A stretch of DNA of 64,000 nt, taken from the NCBI RefSeq assembly GCF_900111375.1, contig NZ_FOHB01000007.1, positions 124,001 through 188,000 on the forward strand, read 5' to 3'. This document shows, piece by piece, positions 1-8,836 of the stretch. This DNA is from Pedococcus cremeus (GTDB lineage: Bacteria; Actinomycetota; Actinomycetes; Actinomycetales; Dermatophilaceae). The first letter of the stretch is position 1. Every line of letters starts with the position of its first letter. The translations under genes were made by a program, and so were the position numbers. A model generated the notes under the pieces. It was given only the letters and a program-made list of their open reading frames with translations. It was not told the DNA's origin and made no database searches.

Positions 1-468
1 GTGACCCAGCAGACCTACACCTCGGTGTCGGCGCGCACGGCATACAAGTCCGGGCGTGAGCACGAGGACCTGGTGGCGGTGGTGGCGTCGCTGAGCAAGG
101 GCACGGTGGCCAACCACCTGGTGAACTGGCTGTCGCCTTTGAAGGAGCGGGTCACCGTGATCACCGGTGAGCGGGGCACGTTCATCGCCGACACCCTGAC
201 CGCGGACCTGACGTTCTACGCCAACGGGGAGATCGCGACCACGTGGGACGCGATCGCGAAGTTCCGGGGCGTGTCCGAGGGTGACGTGGTGCGGTACGCG
301 ATCCCCAAGCCGGAGCCGCTGCGGGTCGAGCACGAGATGTTCCGTGACGCGGTGCTCGGCAAGGAGGGCGCCGACATCGTCACCATGGAACAGGGCCTGA
401 CCACGGTGCGCGTCGCCGAGGCCTGCATCGAGTCCGCCCAGACGAAGAAGACCGTCGACCTGACCTGA
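1..468 (+). CDS. Gfo/Idh/MocA family oxidoreductase, C-terminal part
   Basis: The 155 readable residues match the C-terminal substrate-binding half of Gfo/Idh/MocA NAD(P)-dependent sugar oxidoreductases: the beta-sheet stretch around VITGERGTFIADTLTADL, and a closing helix with EACIESAQTKKTVDL, typical of UDP-sugar 3-dehydrogenases. The Rossmann half is absent, so the gene almost certainly begins before the window and the GTG at position 1 is internal. A role in nucleotide-sugar conversion would suit the glycan genes that follow. The exact substrate cannot be read. Confidence 0.75.
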   Translation: MTQQTYTSVSARTAYKSGREHEDLVAVVASLSKGTVANHLVNWLSPLKERVTVITGERGTFIADTLTADLTFYANGEIATTWDAIAKFRGVSEGDVVRYAIPKPEPLRVEHEMFRDAVLGKEGADIVTMEQGLTTVRVAEACIESAQTKKTVDLT

Positions 469-508
469 AGAGCCCCGCGCCCTTGGGGACCCACCTAGCC
501 TGAGGAGG

Positions 509-1222
509 GTGGGCCTCCGGGCGGCGCTCGAGCGGTCGGCCTCCAGCAGGCCGGCCGACGTGGTGCGCCGCCTGCGGTTCCGGGGCAGCGGTCGCTACTG
601 GGAGCAGCGGTACGCCCGGGGCGGCACCTCGGGCGCGGGCTCCTCCGGCGCCGCAGCGAGGTGGAAGGCGTCCGTCGTCAACCGCTGGGTGGCCGACCTC
701 GGGGTCACCTCGGTGGTCGACCTCGGCTGCGGCGACGGCAACCAGCTCGCCCTCGCCGCCTACCCGCGCTACCTCGGGATCGACCGGTCGCCCACCGCCG
801 TGCGGCGCTGCATCGCCCGCTTCCGCGGCGACCCCACCAAGAGCTTCCTGCGCTACGAGCCGGGCCAGCTCGTCGACCCGGCCGGCTGGCTGCGCGGTGA
901 CCTCGCGCTGTCGATGGAGGTGATCTTCCACCTCGTCGAGGACGAGGTGTTCGAGGACTACATGCGGCTGCTCTTCGCCTCCGCCGAGCGCTACGTGGCC
1001 GTCTGCAGCAACGACGCGGCACACGGCGATGCGGCCCCCCACCTGCGCTACCGCGAGTTCACCGCGTGGGTGGCGCAGAACCAGCCGGAGTGGGAGCTGC
1101 TGCGTCGGGAGGACCCGCCGCCCGGGCTGGACCTGGTGTCCTCGTGCTGGCTCTACGGGCGCGCCGGGCAGGCCCGGGCAGGCGTGCTGCCCGGGCGCGA
1201 CGGGGTCGAGGGCAGCGCCTAG
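509..1222 (+). CDS. class I SAM-dependent methyltransferase
   Basis: A 237-residue protein with the SAM-binding motif I VVDLGCGDGNQ near residue 72, followed by YLGIDRSP (motif II acidic loop), and LALSMEVIFHLVEDEVFEDYM, the post-motif region of class I methyltransferases. The start is uncertain: GAGGAGG at 502-508 touches the GTG at 509, which is too close for a normal Shine-Dalgarno, so an in-frame GTG at 557 is possible. It lies 40 nt after the oxidoreductase on the same strand, so it may methylate a sugar or glycan. The substrate is unknown. Confidence 0.75.
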   Translation: MGLRAALERSASSRPADVVRRLRFRGSGRYWEQRYARGGTSGAGSSGAAARWKASVVNRWVADLGVTSVVDLGCGDGNQLALAAYPRYLGIDRSPTAVRRCIARFRGDPTKSFLRYEPGQLVDPAGWLRGDLALSMEVIFHLVEDEVFEDYMRLLFASAERYVAVCSNDAAHGDAAPHLRYREFTAWVAQNQPEWELLRREDPPPGLDLVSSCWLYGRAGQARAGVLPGRDGVEGSA

Positions 1223-1272
1223 GGTGAGGACCGACCTCCCACGCAGACCCCGCACCACCGAGGAGCACACAC

Positions 1273-2331
1273 GTGAAGTTCGGCTTGTTCATCCCCCAGG
1301 GCTGGCGCATGGACCTCGTCGGCATCGACCCGTCGCAGCACTGGGGTGTCATGGCCGGGCTCGCGCGCCGCGTCGACGCCAACGACGACTGGACCTCGAT
1401 CTGGGTCTACGACCACTTCCACACCACGCCGCAGCCGACCAACGAGGCGACGCACGAGGCGTGGACCCTGATGTCGGCCCTGGGTGCCGTGACCGGTCGG
1501 GTGCGGCTGGGCCAGATGTGCGGGTGCATGAGCTACCGCAACCCCGCCTACCTCGCCAAGGTGGCCGCGACGGTCGACATCGTCAGCGAGGGCCGCATCG
1601 AGATGGGCATCGGCGCGGGCTGGTACGAGCACGAGTGGCGCGCCTACGGCTACGGGTTCCCTCGCGCGGGGGAGCGGATCAAGCGCCTCGAGGAGGGCGT
1701 GCAGATCTTCCGCGACATGTGGACCACCGGCTCGGCCACCTTCCACGGCGAGCACTACGACGTCGACGGTGCGATCTGCGCCCCGCAGCCGCTCCAGGGA
1801 ACGGTGCTGCCGGGGTCGAAGTACAACGGCATCCCGATGTGGATCGCCGGTGGCGGCGAGAAGAAGACCCTTCGCATCGCCGCGCAGTACGCCGACTACA
1901 CGAACTTCGACGGCACCCTCGAGGGCTTCCAGCACAAGAGCGAGGTGCTGCGCGGCCACTGCCAGGACGTCGGCCGCGACTTCGACGAGATCGTCCGCAG
2001 CGCCAACTACAACGTCGTGATCGGCCGTGACGAGCAGGAGGTCAGCAACCGGCTCGAGTGGATCCGCGAGCAGTACCTGCGGGCCGGCCTGACGCCGGAG
2101 AAGGCCGAGGAGGTCGTTCACGGCTTCGCCACGGGGCCCGCCGTGGGCACGCCCCAGCAGATCGTCGAGAAGTTCAAGAAGCTCGAGGGCGCCGGGCTGA
2201 AGTACGCCATCACGTACTTCCCCGAGGCGGCCTACGACATCACCAGCATCCAGCTCTTCGAGCAGGAGGTGCTACCCGAGCTGGTCGACCGCGAGGAGCA
2301 CGGCCACCTGTTCCACCGCCGCCGGCACTGA
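1273..2331 (+). CDS. LLM-class (luciferase-like) F420-dependent oxidoreductase
   Basis: A 352-residue TIM-barrel enzyme of the luciferase-like monooxygenase superfamily. Visible hallmarks are the start MKFGLFIPQGW, the WVYDHF segment, VRLGQMCGCMSYRNPAYLAK, and GRIEMGIGAGWYEHEW, which is characteristic of actinobacterial F420-dependent members. AGGAG at 1261-1265 sits 7 nt before the GTG start. It is convergent with the glycan operon, separated by a hairpin. Substrate unknown; a flavin (FMN) cofactor is less likely but not excluded. Confidence 0.85.
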   Translation: MKFGLFIPQGWRMDLVGIDPSQHWGVMAGLARRVDANDDWTSIWVYDHFHTTPQPTNEATHEAWTLMSALGAVTGRVRLGQMCGCMSYRNPAYLAKVAATVDIVSEGRIEMGIGAGWYEHEWRAYGYGFPRAGERIKRLEEGVQIFRDMWTTGSATFHGEHYDVDGAICAPQPLQGTVLPGSKYNGIPMWIAGGGEKKTLRIAAQYADYTNFDGTLEGFQHKSEVLRGHCQDVGRDFDEIVRSANYNVVIGRDEQEVSNRLEWIREQYLRAGLTPEKAEEVVHGFATGPAVGTPQQIVEKFKKLEGAGLKYAITYFPEAAYDITSIQLFEQEVLPELVDREEHGHLFHRRRH

Positions 2332-2352
2332 CGGAGCCGGCATCGCGGCCCC

Positions 2353-2380
2353 GGGCCGGGTCACCCCAACGGCCCGGCCC
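2353..2380. terminator. hairpin between convergent genes
   Basis: An 8 bp GC stem (GGGCCGGG at 2353-2360 with CCCGGCCC at 2373-2380) closes a 12 nt loop in the 97 nt gap between the LLM gene and the convergent glycosyltransferase gene. No T-run follows, so it may stop transcription in either direction only weakly. Confidence 0.45.
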
Positions 2381-2428
2381 ACCGCACCGCAGGGCCCGCC
2401 TGCTGCGCCCAAGGGGCGGCGGGACGGG

Positions 2429-3592
2429 CTACCGGCGCAGGTGCCGGGTGACCGCGTCGGCCGCGGCGGCTGCCACCGCGCGCTGGCTGGCGTTCTCGAG
2501 GGTCCAGACGGCCAGGCGCTCCCGCTCGGCCGGTGTGATCTCGGCCGAGAGTGCGGAGCGCAGTGCGGCGGTGGTCTGCTCGACGTCCCAGTCGCACGCC
2601 CAGCCGAGCCGGTGGTCGGTGACCATCGCGCGGCCGGGGCCGGGCCCGGCATACACGACCGGTGCGCCGCAGGCGGTGGCGGCGAACATCTTGGTGGGGA
2701 AGGCGTAGTCGTAGCCGACCCGCGGGTGCAACGAGGCGAGGCCGGCCTGCGCGGTGGAGAACGCCTGCGCGACCTCGCTGCCGCTGACCATGCCGCGGAA
2801 CTCGACGCGTCCCGGGGCGAGCGACTGCGCGAGCGAGCGGAGGGTCTGCTCCTCGGCGCCCTGGCCGTACATGACGAGGGTGCTGTCGGGGAACTCGTCG
2901 GCGACCTCGGCGAAGGCGCGCACGAACACCTCGGCGCCGTGGATCTCCGACATGGTGCCCGCGTAGACGAGGGTGCGCCCGGCCGCGGTGGCCGACGGGC
3001 ACGGGTGGAAGACGTCGGTGTCGACGCCCGTGCCGACCGTGGTGACCGGCACCCGGCCGCGGGTCAGCCGGCGCACCTCGTCGGCGACCCCGTCGGAGAC
3101 CGCGAGCACCTCCGCCGCCCCTGACATCGCCCAGCCCTCCACCGCGGTGAGCACCCGCACGACCAGCGGCGAGACGCCGATCCCGCGCGCGGCGGTCGAG
3201 GAGACGTCGCCGGCGTAGTAGAGGTAGGGCACCCGGCGCAGCATCGAGACCAGCCGCACGACGGTGCCGGTGGTGGGCGGGGGCTCGACCACGACGGCGG
3301 CCGGGCGGCGGTGGAACAGCAGGCGCAGCAACAGCGGGCCGTCGAAGCTGGCGAACTGCACGTAGCCGCGGACGTTCCCGCCGGCGTCGCGCAGCACGGG
3401 CCAGCGGCGCACCCGGGTGCCGGGCGGGTCGGTGGGGGCGGCGCTGCCCACCGGGGGACGGGTGGTCACCACGTCGACCGGCACGTCGCGGGAGCACAGC
3501 GCGCGGGCCAGGGCCCCGAGCCGGTATGCCGCGGCGCCCGGCTCCGGGGGGAAGAGGCGGGAGGCGATGACGACGGGGGCTGGTCGGGTCAT
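2429..3592 (-). CDS. glycosyltransferase family 4 (GT-B)
   Basis: A 387-residue GT-B glycosyltransferase. The N-terminus IASRLFPPEPGAAAYRLGALA is typical of WbuB-like GT4 enzymes, and the second Rossmann domain carries VYAGTMSEIHGAEV and DYAFPTKMFAATACGAPVV. In that last motif the usual first Glu of the EX7E pair is Ala. It is the last gene of a minus-strand set with two other glycosyltransferases and a flippase, 27 nt after the flippase stop. A TAGCGT hexamer 10 nt before its ATG suggests a leaderless transcript of its own. Acceptor and donor unknown. Confidence 0.85.
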   Translation of the reverse strand: MTRPAPVVIASRLFPPEPGAAAYRLGALARALCSRDVPVDVVTTRPPVGSAAPTDPPGTRVRRWPVLRDAGGNVRGYVQFASFDGPLLLRLLFHRRPAAVVVEPPPTTGTVVRLVSMLRRVPYLYYAGDVSSTAARGIGVSPLVVRVLTAVEGWAMSGAAEVLAVSDGVADEVRRLTRGRVPVTTVGTGVDTDVFHPCPSATAAGRTLVYAGTMSEIHGAEVFVRAFAEVADEFPDSTLVMYGQGAEEQTLRSLAQSLAPGRVEFRGMVSGSEVAQAFSTAQAGLASLHPRVGYDYAFPTKMFAATACGAPVVYAGPGPGRAMVTDHRLGWACDWDVEQTTAALRSALSAEITPAERERLAVWTLENASQRAVAAAAADAVTRHLRR

Positions 3593-3602
3593 GGTGGCAG
3601 GG

Positions 3603-3608
3603 ACGCTA
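3603..3608 (-). promoter_or_regulatory. -10 element TAGCGT for leaderless glycosyltransferase
   Basis: TAGCGT on the minus strand ends 10 nt before the ATG at 3592, and no Shine-Dalgarno is present in the 27 nt gap. It fits the TANNNT-near-start pattern seen at other genes in the window, at the wide end of the spacing. Confidence 0.4.
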
Positions 3609-3619
3609 ACTCTTCGGGG

Positions 3620-5110
3620 TCAGGACGAGCGGCGGCGCCCGAGGGGCGACGGGAGGCCGGGGATGCGGGGGAGGTCACGTCGGCTGGCAAGCACCCAGCC
3701 GGTGAGGAACACCGCCGCCAGGAGGGGTTCGAGCCACAGCGGGAGGTCGGCGGCACGTCCCCCCAGGGAGAGCGCGCCCACCGCGAGGAGGGCGACCAGC
3801 ACGCGCAGGAACAGGCCGGCCCAGCGGTGGTGGTCGCGCCGCCAGACGATCGTGATGGGGATGGCGGCGATGACGACCGTGCCGGCGAGGTAGCCCAGCG
3901 CCACGCCGAGGATGCCGAGGCGGTCGCCGAGGACGAGCCACACCACAACGCCGACGGCCATGCCGAGCAGGCTGGCGCCGGTGGTGATGCGCATGCCCTC
4001 GCGGGAGGTCGTCGTCAGCGCGTTGACGCTGGCCACGGCCAGGTTGGTCGCCAGCACCGCGAGGACGAGCACCGGCAGCACGGTCGCGGCGTCGGCGTAC
4101 TTCTGGCCCCAGATCACGGCGACGAGGAACCGGCTGCAGAGGATGAGGCAGCCGAAGATGCCCACCATCACGGCGGCCAGGGTGCGGGTGGCGCGGTCGG
4201 TCTGGGCCCGGAAGCCGGCGTGGTCGCCACGGCCCCAGGCCTCGGCCAGTGACGGGAAGAGCACCAGGCTGAGCGAGGCGGCGAGCATGGAGGCGGGGGT
4301 GGCGAGGTTGAGTGCGGCGGCGTACTGGCCGGCGTCGTGCAGACCTGAGGTCAGCCGGGCGGTGATCTGCGACAGCTGGAGGAAGCCGGTGCTCGCGATG
4401 GACCCGGCAGCGCCGAGGGCGACGAAGGCGTCGAGCTCGCGGCGGTGCGCCCCGTCGGGACGGCCACGCACCCCGTGGGGCCAGCCGGCGAGGGCGTAGA
4501 CGGCATAGCCGAGGGCCAGCGGCAGCACGAGCGCCGGGCCGCGCACGCCGGCCACCAGCACCGCGGCCAGGGCGCCGAGGCCCACGGTGACACTGATGAG
4601 GTCCCAGGCGGTGGCGCGCGGCACCTGCCCCGCCCCGAACTGCACACCGCGGGTGAAGCTGTAGCCGGAGTAGGCGATGGTCATCGCCGCGACGCACAGG
4701 GCCCCGGCCACCGTGCCGTGGTCGATGAGCACCCACACCGGGATGCTCGCGACGGCCAGGAGCAGCGACGTCTGCACGGTGCGCAGCGCGAGGTGCCGCG
4801 CGGTGGCGAGCAGCTCGGCGCTGTTGCCCGCACCGCGGGCCCGGGCGATGTACTTCGACGCCGCGCTGCCGGTGGTGGTGGGCCAGAGGAGGGCCAGCAG
4901 GGTGGCCGTGGCGATCGCCGTGGCCACCGCCCCCAGGGCCGCGGAGCCGGCGATGTGGGCGACGAGCCAGGCGGTCGCGAAGCGCAGGAACCCCTGCGCC
5001 AGCAGGCCGGCCGTGCTCAGGGCGCCGCCCTGCACCAGCGAGATCTGCGAGGGCCGGTCGAGCCGCAGGGGGCGGAAGACGGAGCCGGTCACGCCGCGGA
5101 CGTCGATCAC
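3620..5110 (-). CDS. Wzx-like polysaccharide flippase
   Basis: A 496-residue polytopic membrane protein with about 12-14 predicted helices, for example TAWLVAHIAGSAALGAVATAIATATLLALL near the N-terminus and GILGVALGYLAGTVVIAAIPITIV near the C-terminus. It has the fold pattern of the MATE/MVF lipid-linked oligosaccharide flippases. The start is GTG at 5110, overlapping the upstream stop as GTGA; a longer reading adds an Arg-rich segment antisense in character. It lies between glycosyltransferases, so it probably moves an undecaprenyl-linked glycan across the membrane. Confidence 0.85.
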   Translation of the reverse strand: MIDVRGVTGSVFRPLRLDRPSQISLVQGGALSTAGLLAQGFLRFATAWLVAHIAGSAALGAVATAIATATLLALLWPTTTGSAASKYIARARGAGNSAELLATARHLALRTVQTSLLLAVASIPVWVLIDHGTVAGALCVAAMTIAYSGYSFTRGVQFGAGQVPRATAWDLISVTVGLGALAAVLVAGVRGPALVLPLALGYAVYALAGWPHGVRGRPDGAHRRELDAFVALGAAGSIASTGFLQLSQITARLTSGLHDAGQYAAALNLATPASMLAASLSLVLFPSLAEAWGRGDHAGFRAQTDRATRTLAAVMVGIFGCLILCSRFLVAVIWGQKYADAATVLPVLVLAVLATNLAVASVNALTTTSREGMRITTGASLLGMAVGVVVWLVLGDRLGILGVALGYLAGTVVIAAIPITIVWRRDHHRWAGLFLRVLVALLAVGALSLGGRAADLPLWLEPLLAAVFLTGWVLASRRDLPRIPGLPSPLGRRRSS

Positions 5111-6105
5111 CGGGCCGCCACCACGCTGCGGTAGACCGCGGCGACGGTCTCGACGCCCTTGGCGGTGCCGTGCGTGGCACGCACCCAACCGCGCACCCGG
5201 TCGGGGTCGTGCCCCTGGCCTCCGGAGAGCAGCTCGGTCACGGCCTCCACCGCACCGTCGACGCTGCCGCCGACGACGGGCGGCGCGGACGCGGCATACA
5301 GGGGGAGCTCGACGGGCACGACCAGGGGCGCGCCGGTGCCCATCGCCTCCAGCTCGCTGGCCGAGAGGATGCCGGCCGACTGGCCGACCACCGCGCTCGC
5401 CCCGGCGAGCAGACGCAGGTATGCCGCGTGGTCCAGGCGGGGCACGAGCCGCACCCCGCGCCGTGCCGCCTCCTGCGCGTCGGGACCCCAGTCGAGGCCG
5501 ACGACCTCGACCCGGTCGCCGAGGGTGGCGACGAGGCGCTCGGCGACGTCGAGCTGTGCCTCCAGGCCCTTGACCGCCTCCCAGCGCGACGCGAACACCA
5601 CCTGCGGCCGCCCGGGTGCGGGCTGCCAGCAGGGCAGCGCGTCGACGTCCACCGGCACCGGCAGCAGCGTGGCGTCGGCCCGGTGCGGCAGGACGTGCTC
5701 GGCGAGGTCGGGCGTCGAGTAGAAGACCGCCTCGGCGTCGCGCAGGCCGGCGCGGATCTCGTCGGTGCGGCGCGGGTCGTACTGCGTGGTGCGCACGTCG
5801 GTGCCGTGGCAGTGCAGCACGAACCGGGGCGCGGCCGGGCGGGTGTGGTGCAAGGTCGATGCGGAGTGGACGTGCACGACGTCGTGGCTCCGGGCGGCGA
5901 CGGCCAGCCGGGCGAGCCAGGAGCCGCCGAGCAGCGCCTTGCGGGCCCGGCCGATGACGCCGCTCCAGTCCTGCGCCTCGGCCGCCTTGGGCATGAGGTC
6001 CCAGCGCCAGCCGCGGCGCCGCGCCTCGGCGACGAGGTTCGCCCCGGTGTAGGCGGCGTCGTTGACGTGCAGCGCCGACGGGGAGCCGGCGTCGGGTCCC
6101 GTCAC
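5107..6105 (-). CDS. glycosyltransferase family 4
   Basis: A 332-residue GT-B enzyme. Features are VHVHSASTLHHTRP in the N-terminal domain, VFASRWEAVKGLEAQ at the start of the nucleotide-sugar domain, and ILSASELEAMGTGAPLVV near the C-terminus with both Glu residues of the EX7E-type motif. The GTG start at 6105 overlaps the preceding stop by 4 nt (GTGA), and the protein reads naturally from there; upstream residues in frame are Arg-rich noise. It is translationally coupled to the genes on both sides. Confidence 0.8.
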   Translation of the reverse strand: MTGPDAGSPSALHVNDAAYTGANLVAEARRRGWRWDLMPKAAEAQDWSGVIGRARKALLGGSWLARLAVAARSHDVVHVHSASTLHHTRPAAPRFVLHCHGTDVRTTQYDPRRTDEIRAGLRDAEAVFYSTPDLAEHVLPHRADATLLPVPVDVDALPCWQPAPGRPQVVFASRWEAVKGLEAQLDVAERLVATLGDRVEVVGLDWGPDAQEAARRGVRLVPRLDHAAYLRLLAGASAVVGQSAGILSASELEAMGTGAPLVVPVELPLYAASAPPVVGGSVDGAVEAVTELLSGGQGHDPDRVRGWVRATHGTAKGVETVAAVYRSVVAAR

Positions 6106-7247
6106 GCCGTGCCGCCGAGGAGCCGGGTGACGATGCCCTCGACCACCGTGACGTCGTGCTCGCTGCTCAGCTCGTGGGAGTGCTCGTGCGACGCCTGCTT
6201 GCCCGCCCGGACGGCGTCGGCGTCGAGGGTGCGCAGCGCCGCGACGAACGACTCCTTGGAGAAGTCGGCGGACACCACGCCGAGGCCGTACTCGCGTACC
6301 AGGCGGGCCATCTCGGGGGCCGGCCCGACGGCGTGGCACAGCCGCGCCTGCACGAAGTCGAAGAACTTGTTGGGCAGGGCGAACTCGGCGTTGATGTTGA
6401 TCGGCGGCATGCAGAACGCGCCCACGTCGTACTGGTTGAGGGTGGTCGGCAGCTCGGCCGGGGCCACCGGCGGGTTGATCCGGATGCGGTCGCTGCCACG
6501 GGCCAGGGCCCGCAGCTCGCCGAGGTAGCGACCACCGTCGGCGGCGGGCACGAGGTAGAGGTCAAGAGTGCAGTGCGGCACCTCGAGGGTCGCCTCGATG
6601 AGCATCTCGAGGTTGCGGCCCCGGATGGCGGCGCCGCTGTGCACGAGGCGGACGCAGTCGTCCTGCACCGGCGTGGGCTGCAGGTCGCGCCAGGGACCGG
6701 CGTTGCGCACCACCTCGCAGGCGACGCCGTAGTGCTCGGTGTAGCGCTGGGCCAGCGGCTCGCACACGGTCGTGACGGCGGCCGACTGCGGCAGGTAGCG
6801 CTCGCAGAGGTGCTTCATCAGTGGGCCGACCAGCAGGCGCCAGGTGGCCACGTGGGAGAACTCCTCGGCCGCCCACTCGTGCATGTCGGCCCAGACCGGG
6901 GCGCCGTGGGCGACGGCGTGGGCCAGCGGGAGGGCGCGGGCGTCGTTGGCGATGACGAGGTCGAAGCGGCGGTCGCCGACGAGCTCGAGGCCGCGCTGGA
7001 GGCCCGGGGCCGCGAGCTCGGCGCTGCGCAGCCGACGGGTCGCCAGCTTCGCGACACCGAGGGGGGTGCGCGGCAGCGAGTTCAGCCCGTCCTCGACCCG
7101 CAGGTGCCCGGTGGCCGCCTCCGGCTTCTCGCCGTAGCCGAGCGTCGTGACCTCGCCGAAGCGCGCGAGGACCCCGACCTGCCGGAGCACCCGGGCGTCA
7201 CCGGTGATGGGGGAGTAGGAGATGCAGAGGATCTGGGGGGCGGCCAC
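6102..7247 (-). CDS. glycosyltransferase, GT4-like
   Basis: A 381-residue GT-B-fold protein: ILCISYSPITGDARVLRQVGVLARFG is the N-terminal GT4 opening, and PNKFFDFVQARLCHAVGPAPEMARLV is the C-terminal donor-binding helix-loop region. It is first in the four-gene glycan operon. GTG at 7247 is chosen because TAGACT lies 8 nt upstream, matching the leaderless pattern of this window, and because residues before it look non-coding. It is divergent from acyl-CoA dehydrogenase. Confidence 0.8.
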   Translation of the reverse strand: MAAPQILCISYSPITGDARVLRQVGVLARFGEVTTLGYGEKPEAATGHLRVEDGLNSLPRTPLGVAKLATRRLRSAELAAPGLQRGLELVGDRRFDLVIANDARALPLAHAVAHGAPVWADMHEWAAEEFSHVATWRLLVGPLMKHLCERYLPQSAAVTTVCEPLAQRYTEHYGVACEVVRNAGPWRDLQPTPVQDDCVRLVHSGAAIRGRNLEMLIEATLEVPHCTLDLYLVPAADGGRYLGELRALARGSDRIRINPPVAPAELPTTLNQYDVGAFCMPPININAEFALPNKFFDFVQARLCHAVGPAPEMARLVREYGLGVVSADFSKESFVAALRTLDADAVRAGKQASHEHSHELSSEHDVTVVEGIVTRLLGGTA

Positions 7248-7255
7248 GGGCAGTG

Positions 7256-7261
7256 AGTCTA
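7256..7261 (-). promoter_or_regulatory. -10 element TAGACT for the glycan operon
   Basis: TAGACT on the minus strand lies 8 nt before the GTG at 7247 with no ribosome-binding site between. This predicts a transcript that begins at or next to the start codon of the four-gene operon. Confidence 0.5.
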
Positions 7262-7325
7262 CGGTGGCGGCCACAGCGTGGCCGGGACCACACCACGGGG
7301 TGCTCCGCGGCGGCATACCAGCGGG

Positions 7326-7331
7326 TAGCCT
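7326..7331 (+). promoter_or_regulatory. -10 element TAGCCT for acyl-CoA dehydrogenase
   Basis: TAGCCT is followed after 8 nt by the GTG at 7340 with no Shine-Dalgarno, matching the leaderless arrangement on the opposite strand 65 nt away. Confidence 0.5.
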
Positions 7332-7339
7332 TGCGGTTC

Positions 7340-8506
7340 GTGAGCACTGGTGACGCTGCCTTCGACCTGTTCAAGATCTCGGAGGACCACGAGGCCCTTC
7401 GAGAGGCCGTCCGAGCGGTGGCGGAGGACAAGATCGCGCCCTACGCGGCCGCGGTCGACGAGGAGTCGCGCTACCCGCAGGAGGCGCACGACGCCCTGGT
7501 GGCGTCGGACTTCCACGCCCCGCACATCCCCGAGCAGTACGACGGGGTCGGCGCCGACGCGCTCGCGACCTGCATCGTCATCGAGGAGGTGGCCCGGGCC
7601 TGCGCCTCGTCGTCGCTGATCCCCGCGGTCAACAAGCTCGGCACCATGCCGCTGATCCTCGGTGCCTCCGAGGAGGTCAAGGCGAAGTACCTGCCGCCGG
7701 TCGCCCGCGGCGAGTCGACGTTCTCCTACGGGCTCTCCGAGCGCGAGGCCGGCTCCGACACCGCGTCGATGAAGACCCGCGCGCGCCGGGACGGCGACGA
7801 CTGGGTGCTGAGCGGCCAGAAGTCGTGGATCACCAACGCCGGCGTCTCCGACTTCTACACGGTGCTCGCCGTGACCGACCCGGAGGGCAAGCGCGGCAGC
7901 AACGTCAGCGCGTTCGTCGTCGAGAAGTCCGACGAGGGCTTCTCCTTCGGCGAGAAGGAGCGCAAGCTCGGCATCAAGGGCTCGCCGACCCGCGAGCTGC
8001 ACTTCGACAACGTGCGCATCCCCGGAGACCGCATGGTCGGCGCCCCGGGTGAGGGGCTCAAGATCGCCCTGCGCACCCTCGACCACACCCGCGTCACCAT
8101 CGGCGCGCAGGCCGTCGGCATCGCCCAGGGGGCGCTGGACTTCGCGGTCGGGTACGTCAAGGAGCGCAAGCAGTTCGGCAAGGCCATCGCCGACTTCCAG
8201 GGCATCCAGTTCATGCTCGCCGACATGGCGATGGAGCTCGAGGCCGCGCGCCAGATGGTCTACGTCGCGGCGGCCAAGTCCGAGCGCGGCGACAAGGACC
8301 TGCCGTTCTTCGGTGCGGCCGCGAAGTGCTACGCCTCCGACGTCGCGATGAAGGTGACGACGGATGCCGTGCAGCTGCTCGGCGGCTACGGCTACACCAA
8401 GGACTTCCCGGTGGAGCGGATGATGCGCGACGCCAAGATCACCCAGATCTACGAGGGCACCAACCAGATCCAGCGCATGGTGATGGCCCGCCAGCTCCTG
8501 AAGTAG
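7340..8506 (+). CDS. acyl-CoA dehydrogenase
   Basis: A 388-residue FAD-dependent acyl-CoA dehydrogenase, the first oxidative step of fatty or branched-chain acyl-CoA breakdown. It shows YGLSEREAGSDTASMKTRA (signature 1), QLLGGYGYTKDFPVERMMRDAK (signature 2) and YEGTNQIQRMVMARQLL at the C-terminus. The Glu of YEGT is the catalytic base in the short-chain/butyryl-CoA type. Length is normal for the family. GTG at 7340 is preferred over an in-frame start 87 nt upstream because TAGCCT lies 8 nt before it. The last 53 nt of the coding region are repeated at 10856-10908. Confidence 0.92.
   Translation: MSTGDAAFDLFKISEDHEALREAVRAVAEDKIAPYAAAVDEESRYPQEAHDALVASDFHAPHIPEQYDGVGADALATCIVIEEVARACASSSLIPAVNKLGTMPLILGASEEVKAKYLPPVARGESTFSYGLSEREAGSDTASMKTRARRDGDDWVLSGQKSWITNAGVSDFYTVLAVTDPEGKRGSNVSAFVVEKSDEGFSFGEKERKLGIKGSPTRELHFDNVRIPGDRMVGAPGEGLKIALRTLDHTRVTIGAQAVGIAQGALDFAVGYVKERKQFGKAIADFQGIQFMLADMAMELEAARQMVYVAAAKSERGDKDLPFFGAAAKCYASDVAMKVTTDAVQLLGGYGYTKDFPVERMMRDAKITQIYEGTNQIQRMVMARQLLK
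8449..8501 (+). repeat. direct repeat copy A (acyl-CoA dehydrogenase 3' end)
   Basis: A 53 bp sequence at the end of the acyl-CoA dehydrogenase gene (begins CTACGAGGGCACC, ends CAGCTCCTGA) matches 10856-10908 at 52 of 53 positions. The single difference is A at 8477 against G at 10884. This copy keeps the intact gene end and TAG stop. Confidence 0.9.
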
Positions 8507-8836
8507 GTCGTTGACGCTCTGACCTGCGGTGGTGCAAGCCGGAGCGCGATCGTGCAAGGCGAGCGTGCCGTCCTCCTCCTACGACGGCACCGACGTGTGG
8601 ACGGCATCTGAGTTCATGCGTCCTGCCGCCGACTCGAGGTGGTCGACACCTGCCGCACTCGGCAGGCCCGGCCGAGGTCCGATGAAAGCCCTGTTGGCAC
8701 GGGGTCCCACACCAGGACTCGGCATCGGCGCACGCGTCCCCGGCGGACGGCCGGAGGTTCGCCATCGGACGTGACCAACGCCCCTGACCGGCACGGCGCC
8801 GCGACAACACGCTGGAGGTGGAGAGGAGGTGGCGAC
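8507..8836. other. intergenic stretch after copy A
   Basis: A 330 bp stretch with no convincing gene. Short frames here have no recognisable protein and no ribosome-binding site. It begins just after the acyl-CoA dehydrogenase stop and ends with the strong GAGGAGGT that serves the 2TM protein. Confidence 0.5.

Noticed and set aside
2429-7316. Longer N-terminal extensions of the minus-strand glycan genes
   Set aside because: Arg-rich extensions overlap upstream coding regions out of frame; GTG starts in stop-start overlaps or behind leaderless -10 elements fit better.
8507-8836. Small genes after acyl-CoA dehydrogenase
   Set aside because: Short frames lack ribosome-binding sites and any family match.
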